Of a stretch of 64,000 bases of DNA, positions 35,401 to 44,967 are shown piece after piece. The translations under genes were made by a program, and so were the position numbers. The notes under the pieces were generated by a model, which saw nothing but the letters and a program-made list of their open reading frames with translations, had not been told where the DNA came from and did no database searches. This stretch comes from Lentinula raphanica (taxonomy: Eukaryota > Basidiomycota > Agaricomycetes > Agaricales > Omphalotaceae), in contig JANVFP010000007.1 in NCBI GenBank assembly GCA_027919835.1, forward strand, positions 558,001-622,000. The letters run 5' to 3'. Numbering within the stretch: the first letter of the stretch is position 1; each line of letters starts with the position of its first letter.

Positions 35401-36287
35401 TCGAAGGTTAAATATTAAATGTCAGAACGTACAGTGTTGATGGGCCGTGTTTTGCGCGTGATGGTTTCATTGATTTCCGTATTTCCAGAGGCAACGCATG
35501 AGAGAAAATCGTATAGAAAAGGCTCAAAGGTTCGGAAAATGTCACCAACTCTGGACGTGGTGTCTGCCCCAATATCTGCCCATTCCGTATGAACAGGGCT
35601 CTTAGTAGAACCAGAGCTTCCTTTCACAGATAGACGGACGTGAAGTCCACTTTCAGGCCTGACAGCAACCTTTGCTTGGTGAACAGCATGCTGTATACAG
35701 ATTTGTGCAGCAAACGAGGTCAAGCAAGCATGAATATGCTTGATCTCGTAGTATTTTGGTTCAGAGGTAGACCACATGTGAGAAGAGAGAAGGTCGGCAT
35801 CCCCGAGACGACCGTCAGGTGAGCTATACCAGTTTCGGATGATTTCTCCTGGATGATGGTTACATCTACCACTAAGGAACTTCTCGACGGCGGTAGAATG
35901 TGCATTGCCCCGTGTAAAATGTCTCCACTCTGAGCTGTAGAATAGATAGTCACTGTAGGACCAATCTAGACTCTGTATATGACGCAGGATGGACTCGAGC
36001 TTTTGGAGAGGGCTGAGCTTGAGTTTCCTCTTCTTCGGAACAGAAGGTCGATCAGAAGTGTAAACTATAAATCCATCGTTCTCTTTCCTTCGTTTGAGTT
36101 GCGGAGAGGCTGGTGAGGATGGAATAGCTGAGGTGCTCTGAGTTGTGGCGAGGATAGGACGCGAGGGAGATGTAGTAGAAATAGCTACACGATTGGTCTT
36201 GTTTCGAGGTTGCGGAGTGCGATAGAATGAAGATGGTGATACAGGTCCAAAAGATCGCGGTAGAGGTTCAGCATTCTGAGAATCTGA
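32425..36287 (-). pseudogene. DUF6589 protein of the second element, interrupted by a MITE and a Helitron
   Basis: The frame is open from the Helitron junction at 36287 (SDSQNAEPLPRS...) through a basic segment (PKKRKLKLSPLQKLESIL). The DUF6589 core is spread over several exons: NTQRHLRQRDMRAGRENKMS, FPPDVHDINDKKARI, GGDGLSYQRLLELKRYM, YETHWGEPLSRDPSTFGHSS, IGRKDPSNLKKINYYP. After the MITE at 34111-34384 it resumes with QLAYLVLDTRMLDCW and continues to FAGSSHSKYTTYLLE, SGKPGAFFPCDIIQEYFNRL and an acidic Asp/Glu tail. The 5' end is missing: the first exon should lie beyond the Helitron but I could not recognise it. The core is better conserved to my memory of DUF6589 than that of the first element. 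Confidence 0.75.
34111..34384. mobile_element. 274-bp MITE inside the DUF6589 coding sequence
   Basis: Near-perfect inverted repeats of about 56 bp start CATCAGGAAAAATATTCTC on both ends and continue through a CCCCAGAGATACCCCCCAAT block. TC dinucleotides flank both ends (34109-34110 and 34385-34386). Removing the element with one TC copy joins the host codons for ...NYYPG and IQLAYLVLD... in a single frame, which supports these boundaries. The internal 150 bp are built from AGAAAGCACC-type short repeats. There is no ORF. Confidence 0.75.
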
Positions 36288-36467
36288 CTAGCAGAAACCC
36301 GTGGCTACGCCACTTCATTGGATATTGTCACTCTAACCTCTCAAGTACATCTACAATGTCCATTACATATGCATCAGTGGTTCAGTATGCTCAATGTTTG
36401 GTTTCAGCTTCGTATTCAACATATTTGCTATGATACTATTATTACAATCTGAGATACTATTATATAC

Positions 36468-37460
36468 TATCAGGTCGTGGTGTTTCTGCTTCGACCATTC
36501 CTCAGAGGAACCTTGTCTTTATCATTATTTACAGTCAGCTTCACTTTTTTGGTACTTGGTCCTTCTTCAACAAAAGATACATCCGGGGCATCGAAATCTA
36601 TAAGCTTTTTACGCTTGCCTTTCTGACTACGTACTTGAGCTACAGAATTGGTTCAATAAAAAAACACTTGACATGAAACTGCGACGAACTTGTTGATTCA
36701 GGAAGAGGATTCTTGCTCGTTCGGCCCAAAAATGTGACAGTGTCGACTGCCATCAAAAACCTGCTAGGTCGTTCATTTGGATCGTTTTCTTTAGGAAGAA
36801 CTCGAGTCAAGAAACCCGATGCAGCGATGTTTGAATTTTGCTTCGGAACAGGTTTAGTGCTTTTGCCGTCGACGAATTTGTAACGGGGGGAATCAGGAAT
36901 GATAGCGCGGACAGGAAGTACAGCATCATCGCGTTGTTTGGAGAGAAGCTGGATATACTGCTGCGGGTCGAGGTCGAATGTGGCATCTCTTGTCAAGACA
37001 TTTTTGGCAGTGCTGATAACGTCGAGGTAGGGACGTTGACGGGGGTTCTGAGTAGTAACTTTGTGAAGCTGTATGAAGTTGAGCTGAGAGTAGTTATATG
37101 AGATATAGGATATGAGACATACCCAAGTAATATCGCCTATCAAATCATATTCAACGTCCTCCAAAATTTCCTGAGATTCCTCTGTCCCAATGGTTACACC
37201 TCCGTCAGGCATTCGTGCCACCTATCAAGAAGTGTTGAGTGATATCTTTGCAAAAAATTCGAAGAATTATATACCGATGCTCGAACTTCATACATAGCCT
37301 TCTCTTCAAACTCCATATCGTTATTGTTGAAATAGCGGAGACTTGCTACCACGGTTTCGCCATCTGATACATAGAAGTTTGCATCAAAGAGTAATGCTCT
37401 GCCCTCGAGGACACGTCCATTGCCGAGGGCAGCGAGTCCCGTAAGTTGAGCAGATGACAT
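36468..37460 (-). CDS. Helitron accessory protein, possible ssDNA-binding (OB-fold) protein
   Basis: I read four exons from ATG 37460 (MSSAQLTGLAALGNGRVLEG) to the TGA at 36468-36470, with short introns near 37222-37275, 37084-37125 and 36611-36640. The N-terminal part (GRALLFDANFYVSDGETVVA, EFEEKAMYEVRASV) and the middle (GDIT...HKVTTQNPRQRPYLDV) look like beta-rich OB-fold segments, as in RPA-like proteins that some Helitrons carry. The last exon is basic (QKGKRKKLIDF, KKVKLTVNN), suggesting nuclear localisation. It lies just downstream of the Rep/helicase gene and inside the Helitron. The RPA-like idea is an inference; no diagnostic motif is visible. Confidence 0.5.
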
Positions 37461-37706
37461 AGGAAATAATAAGAGTGTTAGATGGTTGAAAGATCATGTA
37501 AGTCGAAATGTGGAGATTTTTTTTCAAGTGAGTGTTGCGTGAAAAGACGCAAAGGATGGGTATTTATAAGTGTGAAGAATGAATGATGCAATAGTTGACA
37601 TATGGTTATCGTCATATTCCACCACTCACAATTCGGTTGACTTGATCCTAGCTCCATATTGACTCCAACAACAGTGCTTGACAATGTATGTATATAACTG
37701 TAATAT

Positions 37707-40700
37707 TCAATCTACAAGTACTTCTGGGTAAATGATATTCAGAGTTTCTGGTCGAGTAGGCAGTAATATCTTCAGCCTTCGATAGGAAGTAACTCGAGAA
37801 AACGCAACATAAAGTTGACCATGTGTGAAGACTGGGACACGTAAGTCTACTCCGACATGTACAACTGATTGACCTTGTGCTTTGTTAATAGATATGGCAA
37901 AGGCAAGACGGACAGGAAATTGGCGACGTCTGAGGACGAATGAAAACTCTGAAGTTTTTGAAGAAGGGGTGAGTGTGATGCGGGGTATGAATACAGTTTC
38001 ACCATCGTGTTCACCTCCAAGGATCGATGCTTCAAGAACACGGCTGGATGCATGACGTAGCAGAAGGCGAGTACCATTGCAAAGGCCTCTTGCAGGTGAT
38101 AAGTTCCGCAAGAGGATAAGTGGACATCCAGGCTTCAGTTTAAGTTCACCAGGGGGAAGACCAGAACATGAAAGTGACCGAAGATATTCTAAAGGCATTG
38201 CATCATTGACCGTAAGATCATCGGCACCAGGCTCTGCAGCTATAGAGTCTGCACTGACAAACGTAGTGGCTTGACCTGGCATGCGAGCAAGGATATCCTC
38301 GTTCAATTGATCGACATCATGATTTCGGGGTGCAAGAATGATTCGGTCAGCAAAATACTGTGGAGGAAGAATGACTTCGTCAATTCCAGGATAGACAAAG
38401 TCAACCAGAGAGTCTGGATCATATGTGCACATCGTGTCTGGTAAGGAGACCATTCCATCTGGTGTGGATGGAACTCGGCCATGGCCAATATCTAATAACC
38501 ATTGTGCAAATAACCCTTCTTCGGAACCTGGTTCGAGTCGTTCATTCTTGTGAAGCTGAAGGACAGAGATATATCTCCAAAGGATGGACCAACATAGACA
38601 TGCATCTACGATCTCTTCTTCTGTTCCTTTTGGGATGACTGGTAAAATTTGTTGAAAATCTCCACCAAAAACAACAGTAAGTCCGCCGAATAAACGCTCA
38701 TCATTTCGAAGGTCTCGTAGTGTACGGTCGAGGCATTCATGAGTACGGCGGTGTTGCATCAATGACTCATCCCAAATGATCAGATCGGTGCTCCGAAGAA
38801 GTTGAGCACGATGACTCTCTTTGGGTATCGCACAGATCGATTCATCTGAGAGGCCATCAATAGGGATCTTGAAGAGGGAGTGAGCCGTCCGACCACCTGG
38901 CATGAGTAGTGCAGCAATGCCGGATGAAGCACAGCAAAGGACTATTTTCGATTCACCTCGAAGATAATGAGCAAGAGTTGTATAAACGAAGGTTTTCCCA
39001 GTTCCGCCGGGGCCATACAAAAAGAAGGTCCTGCCCAATTGGTTATGAACAGAATCAATTATGACTTCAAAAGCATGGCGTTGCTCAGTATTGAGTTGCG
39101 GTATCCGATGAAGAGCATATTCATGCTCAAGTTCGCAGTTATAATTGAGTTGCTCTGCAATCAATGCATTACCGCGGTCTCTCGACCAATCATATCGGGG
39201 GAGAGGCATTGGGTAGAAATCGTTCAAAGAGTGGCCAGACTCGAGGAGGATCCTATTCAAAAGGAATAGACCATAATCATAGACCTCTTCATTGGATACA
39301 TTACAGTGGCCCATGCGGGTCAAACGATGGTGGAGATCATCACAAATATATTGACGATAATCAGACCAGAGAATTTGAGGCTGAGTGGGAAAACAAAAGA
39401 GAAGAAGTGTGGCAAACAGCTGTCGAAGCTGAGCTCCGACTTGCATTGTTGCAGCTTCATTCAAGCATCTACGCCATTCACCATCATCTTCGAGAAGACC
39501 GCGTGCGAGGCATGCATCTCGAAAGGTAGGATATAGGACTCCTATCATCAGGTTAAACATGGGAATAGAATGTATAGTCTATGAAAAGAGATTTACCTTC
39601 ATAGGAGCGAAGTTCTTCAAATGATCGAGGACCTCTCACAACTGATAGCAGTGTCCGTAGATAGAACCGTTCTCCAGCATGCGGAGAACAAAAATACATC
39701 CGACCGAGTGCAAAGCCACGCTGGCGAACAGACCAGGATCGTGTTTGGGGTTTCCAAGTAAAGTACTGTGGAAATTCCTGATAGGTATACTGACGTGCGA
39801 GTGTGCCGAGGTCACCAGAATCATTGTTCGCGTGAAAAAATGCAGTGAGAGTAGTGGACTCATTGCACGCTCGTTCAAGAACAGCTTGAGAATCTTCATC
39901 AGGATTATAAGTGACGAAATGTTGGCCTGGAAGGTGAACCTGAAGACGGACAACATTTGGTACCTGAGCATGTACATCGAAGTGGAATATACGCCAGATA
40001 GCTTCAGGTGGACTGATGAAGCGACCCTCGACGAAGTCTTTGATCTCATCATTTCCAATCTCTAGCATAGCACGATCACCACCTTTGTGGATGTACTTGA
40101 ATGGATACTTGATAGACCCGATGTTGACTGCACATTCAACGTTGATATGACAGTTCTTTTTTGCACTGAGCAGTGGACAATATGGAACAATCCAACGGTT
40201 ATCGAGTTTGTGACCGCGGACTTCATATGCTCGACCGTCATTTGGCCGAGCATATTTGGGGTATCCTTCTTCGTCCATAGATGTAGATTCCTGAAAGTCC
40301 TTCGGATAGTGTTCCGTGCATCCCTTCGAGTCCATGCAGGGGGCACGTGCGTCAAAGGCTCCACATGGACCATGGACCATACATTTCTTCACAGTCTCAA
40401 AGAGCATGGGGTTAGTAGTGGGATCAGGCCACTGTGCAGAGATGCAACTATCAATGTCGTCGGGTGTCATCAACTTGTCTGCGCGGTCCAAAAAGATCAA
40501 GAGATGGATATGAGGTAACCCCCGCTTTTGGAATTCAATGGTGTATACATAAGCAGCGCAACGACCGAAGATATTATCATATCGTATTTCCTTCAGGAGT
40601 TCTCGTTTCTTCAACTCGAACACCCGAGCAACCAAATCAGGACGATCATATGAGGTTTGACCAGGTAGAAGTTCTCGGGTGACTTCGGGCCATTCAGGGT

Positions 40701-42731
40701 TGGCAGTCATAGTAAGGAAGATGTCGACTTTTCGATAGTAGCGTGCAATAGCCATAGCATCCTGATACCGCTGTTGCATATGACGCGGACCACCAATATA
40801 AGATGACGGTAGAATATATCGTGTTCCGAGCGAATTGAGATCAGGATTCCCGTCTCCTGCACTGATCGCATCTTCAAGACCATTGTAGACAGAGGCACGG
40901 AGTTTGGACTGATTGTGGTGGAGATAGTTCAAGTTATTCTGGTCTGCACAGGCCCACATATCTGTCACATATTGTTGAAATAGTCGTCCTCCTCGAAGAA
41001 TTGTGGAGAATTCATGTTCTCGGGGATGTAGATAGAAAGCAGCATGGCGTGTCCGAGTGAGGCGCTTTGATGACATTGAACCATCTTCATTGAGAAGACG
41101 AAGGCCTTCGTGCCAGCCAGATTCGCCATAAGGGAAGAGAAGAACATAATGAAGCGGCGCATATGCAGCATGTCGATCAGAAACTCGGATGAGGACCGGG
41201 TCAGAAGACTCGACACGTTTACGCAGCAAGATGTCTCTACTATCATGAGGCGCTGCATCACCAGGTAAAATCATTCCAACTTCGTCAGAGGTGGGAAGAT
41301 TATACCGTCTCGGGTCATTGCCTGGCATTACCCTGAGACGAACGGATGGATTAGGTATATCGTGGCACCTCCGTAGGACTTCGAATGCATGTTCATAAAT
41401 CTTGGTGTATGGATTAAAGAGACGGAGTGCATTCTGGAGAGAGAGCATGGTGGACTCTTGAACATTAGGATTACGGTTCATACGCTGACGAAGGGCTATA
41501 GTGGGATCGTAGGTGTATAATTGTGCATAGGAGGGAGATCGACCTGGAGGAGGCTCTAGTGCACTGGAAAGATGACGTAGATTTCCTTGAATGCGAAAGA
41601 CCCAATTTCGGGGACCATAACGATTCACTGTATTGTCGATCCTATCCGCTCCGAGAGATGTGAAGGCAAGAGCAGAATTATATTGTGTGATGTTATCACG
41701 AAATTCTGTAGCTTCTGGGTCTGTGGCAGTGAATAGTCCTTGAATTGCTCGAGGAGGAGTGCTCAGGTGAGGGAGATCGACTTTGCCACTATCACAGCAA
41801 GAGCCAAATAGTGACCTCGAAGTGCGCTCAGCTTTCCAGTGAAGAGCGTGACATCTTGGACATAATATGTTCATTTGACCAAGATCATCGCGAGTAGGCG
41901 GATCACGATATGGTCTGCGAGCGGCACGAAAGGAATCCTCTATCTGAGACGAATCTGTGGACACACATAAATCAGAAGGAACAAACCAGTTGTGAGGAAT
42001 GAGCGTACCAATAGAGTGATTTATTGTATCTGAGTGGTTCAAAATCTCGTTTCGATCCTGTAGTATACCTAGTAGGCTTATCAGAATGAGAGGTAGTGAG
42101 TTGAAAGAAAAAAGGGTACCACGATGAGAGGGGTTCATACTCCCTCTGTCTTGCTCAGATCGTCCTTCACCGGGTCGTCCTTCACCGAGTCGTCCTTCAC
42201 CGAGTCGTCCTTCACCGATTCGTCCTTCACCTATTCGTCCTTCGCCGATTCGTCCTTCACCTATTCGTCCTTCGCCGATTCGTCCTTCACCTATTCGTCC
42301 TTCACCGATTCGTCCTTCGCCGATTCGTCCTTCGCCGATTCGTCCTTCGCCGATTCGTCCTTCGCTGATTCGTCCTTCGCTGATTCGTCCTTCACCAATT
42401 CGTTCTTCGCCGATTTGTTCTTCGCCAAGTTGGCCTTCAATGTACCATACTTCATCATGTACTTGAAGTTCTTCTTGCTTTCGTCGTCTACATTGTGCAA
42501 CTTGTCTTTCTGATAACGTCTAGAAAGATAGAAAGATATGAGGGCTCACATGTTGGACAAACTAAGGTTAACAACCAGACTTACAGGAGGTAGATCATTT
42601 TCTTTTGATTGTGAATTTGGTACACGTCGAGAAAGGCATGGAGCTGGGTGGGTGTTTCGAAAACGTTGTCGTGAAGCTTGGGAATGATTGCTAAAGTCGA
42701 GTTGTGTGAGCTGGTTCTGAGGTAAAAACAT
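37707..42731 (-). CDS. Helitron Rep/PIF1 helicase (RepHel)
   Basis: From ATG 42731 (MFLPQNQLTQLDFSNHSQ) I join about four exons: 42731-42581, about 42520-42124, about 42069-39597 and 39541-37707. The first junction leads to TLSERQVAQCRRRKQEELQ and a repetitive GEGRI/SEGRI segment encoded by a 15-bp minisatellite. The Rep domain has LTMTANPEWPEV, the HUH motif (RGLPHIHLLIFLD, near 40510) and the two-tyrosine motif SIKYPFKYIHKGGDRA. The helicase is PIF1-like: Walker A GPGGTGKTFVYTT, Walker B IIWDESLM, GGDFQQILPV, and the C-terminal FAISINKAQGQS and LYVAFSRV. Rep nicks and joins DNA during rolling-circle transposition; the helicase unwinds it. No stop or frameshift was seen in the conserved domains, so this copy may be intact. 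Confidence 0.85.
42155..42420. repeat. 15-bp coding minisatellite in the Helitron gene
   Basis: About 17 units of consensus CGTCCTTCGCCGATT (variants CGTCCTTCACCTATT and CGTCCTTCACCGAGT) run in tandem. Because the unit is 15 bp, every frame stays open; in the Helitron frame (minus) it encodes five-residue repeats GEGRI / SEGRI. Confidence 0.85.
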
Positions 42732-42800
42732 GAGCGAAAGAGATTCGCAGAACGCGGATATAATGATTCACCTATGGACCGTGACCGCGTCTAAGATTTT

Positions 42801-44625
42801 GGGGTAAGGCGGCGGGAGTGTGCCCGAGATTTTGGGACTGTATCCAAGGCTTCAGGACTGCGACACATTCAAATTCAAATGGGATGTAGAAGCAAGTTTG
42901 AGGAAAGATGGATTTTATTGACGTCATGTATCCATGGAACACAGTACAATATGCATATGTGTGTAGGTTGGAGCAGAGAATGAAGAGCTGAAAGCATTTG
43001 ATAGTGAGCTGAAGGAGAATTCCAAAGAATAGATATATACAGACCGAGAGAATGCATAGAGGCACTATGATCTGACTACCAATGTGACAGCATGAGCTAA
43101 GAGAATTTTCCTCGAGGGATTGGTGATATTCTCAACCAACTGGGAGATGGTGGTGAAATGTTATTTGCAAAGCATTTGGTGAGCCATAGAAGCGAGGTGA
43201 AAAGCAAGAGAGGTGGCAAAAAGAACTTCCCAACCTGCTAGCAACATGGACAAGGCTAGCTTGGCCGAAGACCTTTTGGTGACTGTGCTAACAGGTGGAA
43301 CAACCGATAGTGCTCAGCGCTCGCGCTCAACGTGAATGTCAACGTTCAACAAACACGGCAATGAATTGAACGATGAACGTGATTCTGCCTGCCTCGGATA
43401 CTTCCCGAGTTTGCCGTTCCCGAGGTTTTCCGGTTCATCTGGCTCATTGCTGACTTCCTGAATGTATGGGCTTCCTAAACGGGATGTTTATCTATCTCTT
43501 TTAAGAAATGTAGTCTTTTCTATTGTAGATGTATTCAACTGAAACGAGTAAAAGCTCATGGCGAAAGTTTAAGCGCAAGTGTCGACGGACTTCGTTGATG
43601 AAGTCAACGCGCTTTGTAATTAATCATGTGATTGAGTTGCTTGCTCATCTGGTCTCTTTTAGGAAGGAGCCCTGTGTCTAAAAAAGGATAGTGCCGAGCT
43701 ACGGTATGGCCAGCGCGTTTCAAATCAGACTCTAGATTGATAGCAACGACGTCTCTTGCGTGATCTCTGACAAGATCATCAATCTACGAGACTGACTCGG
43801 GAGACTACGACTTTCCGGAAAGTAGTGTTTAACAGTTACAGGGTGTGGGTGGGTGAGTGTGCAAATGGGCGTCGAGTCAGCATCATTGGGAGTTGGCTAG
43901 GGCTAGGTGTATAAGGGCATTCTTCATACGAGGAGGACTCTTAGAACGTTCGGACATGTAGAAAGTTGACACTGACAGAATCTGAAGAAGCCTGCTGAAG
44001 AACAGAGCTTTCACACCAGCGAAAACGGAGCAAAGTAGAGGTAGAGGTAGAGTAGAGGTAGAGCTCCAAGTAGAGAAGTTACGAGGAGCGGTGTTGGCCT
44101 AGTCTAGGAGTAACCCTCTACTTTCTGAGTTCAAAGCAGTGCTCGCCACAGTGCCACATCTCGGCCACCACCGGCATTGTCAAAATTTGCTTGCGCCGCT
44201 CGGCGGCGGGTCTCCCAAATGTCTCAACACTACAGGTTGTACTCACATTCAAGAACCTGCATTCGCTCATACCATCTGGCAAAGACCCTCCTAAGAGCCC
44301 CGAAACCACTAGCTATTTTTTACTGATCGCTGTATATTGATTTTTGCTGTCTTTGGACTAACGAAGTGATGCAAAGAGAAGAGAGGCAAGTGCATAAATG
44401 TCAAGGCTATACCTTGTAGCTAGTTTATGTACATTCAATAACACTTTGTATCATGTAGGAGGTAATGTGCATAATAGTTTGAGGGATTGGGGAAAGGCCC
44501 GAAGGGCCTTTGGGTCCCAGCTGCGAAAGGATCTGAAATCACAGTCAGCTGCGATACCCATGTTGTAGGAGTGCACGACACATCCAGCGACCGTGGTTCC
44601 CAAAACTGTAGGAGTGCACTCACAT
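42801..44625. other. Right end of the second element and flank, no intact gene
   Basis: It should contain the Helitron 5' end, the missing first exon of the DUF6589 gene and the right TIR (near 43684-43807). I could not recognise the exon. Simple repeats AGAGGTAG lie at 44035-44062. No intact gene is seen. Confidence 0.4.
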
Positions 44626-44967
44626 TTATGCTCTCACTGGGGGCATGGTGTAGCGTATGAGTTCTTGGCTGAGTTGTGGCTGCATATACGGTGCCATTAT
44701 TTCGGCGTGGCATCTCAGGTAGATCAAGAAAGCATCACTTTTCCATTGTCCAATCACTCGAACTGCATCAAAAGGTACACCTCGAAGTAGGTATTCGAGG
44801 GTGGCCCCGATGCGGATACCATGCCCTTGTAGTGTATTCAGCCACAGGATACTGTAAAGCTTTTGTAAAAAGACCTGATGAGTTATCCAGGAGCTTTTGA
44901 AAATAGTTGTGACGACACAGAGGGGGCTCCGGAAATGGCTCCGGGGGGTGGGCATGCCTGTCACCAC
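44626..44967 (-). pseudogene. Tyrosine recombinase remnant (Crypton-like)
   Basis: The frame holds the catalytic core end of a tyrosine recombinase: GHGIRIGATLEYLLRGVPFD carries the HxxR motif, GQWKSDAFLIYLR carries the W and the nucleophile Tyr, and EIMAPYMQPQL follows. This matches the C-terminus of YR enzymes common in basidiomycete genomes (family knowledge). Upstream, plausible recombinase sequence is in another frame (PPLCRHNYFQKLLDNSSGLF), so the gene is frameshifted, and no intact N-terminus follows. The first 127 bp lie within the left arm of the 4-kb palindrome. Confidence 0.65.

Larger units (their letters stand above)
36288..42800 (-). mobile_element. Helitron, autonomous type (5' end not resolved)
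   Basis: The 3' end on the minus strand is clear: a hairpin GTGGCGTAGCCAC (36301-36313), then GGGTTTCTG and CTAG (36288-36291), followed by host T. This is the canonical Helitron terminus. The element carries a Rep/PIF1 helicase gene and a downstream accessory gene, both in the same orientation. It sits in the 5' part of the DUF6589 gene. The 5' TC end should lie right of 42731 but I could not fix it; the right coordinate given is a minimum. Confidence 0.8.
29118..43807. mobile_element. Second DUF6589/RecQ element, dismembered by nested insertions
   Basis: It has the same convergent gene order as the 6.5-kb element but in opposite orientation: RecQ-like gene on the left (plus) and DUF6589 gene on the right (minus). 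Inverted repeats are partly visible: ACCGTAGCTCGGC with CT.TCCTT near 29253-29275, and its inverse near 43684-43707, with flanking similarity AGTCT..T.TGAAA. The outer ends TTGACTCATCCCAG (29118) and inward-read TAGTCTCCCGAGTC (43807) recall the TAGACTCGT.CCCAGT ends of the first element. I could not find a target duplication. A probable solo LTR, a MITE and a Helitron lie inside. Confidence 0.6.

Noticed and set aside
42155..42420. CRISPR-like array.
   Set aside because: Units are 15 bp, contiguous and without spacers, in a eukaryotic coding region. This is a minisatellite.
42124..42513. Plus-strand ORF of SSFTDSSFAD repeats.
   Set aside because: The 15-bp minisatellite keeps all frames open. 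The minus-strand frame continues into the Helitron gene on both sides, so the plus frame is a shadow.
42546..42731. First exon of the interrupted DUF6589 gene.
   Set aside because: It splices well to LSERQVAQCRRRKQEELQ and the Helitron Rep frame, so I assign it to the Helitron gene.
29118..43807. A 9-bp target duplication for the second DUF6589 element.
   Set aside because: The flanks CAAATCGCG (29109-29117) and CGACTTTCC (43808-43816) do not match, so I do not claim one; one end may be rearranged.
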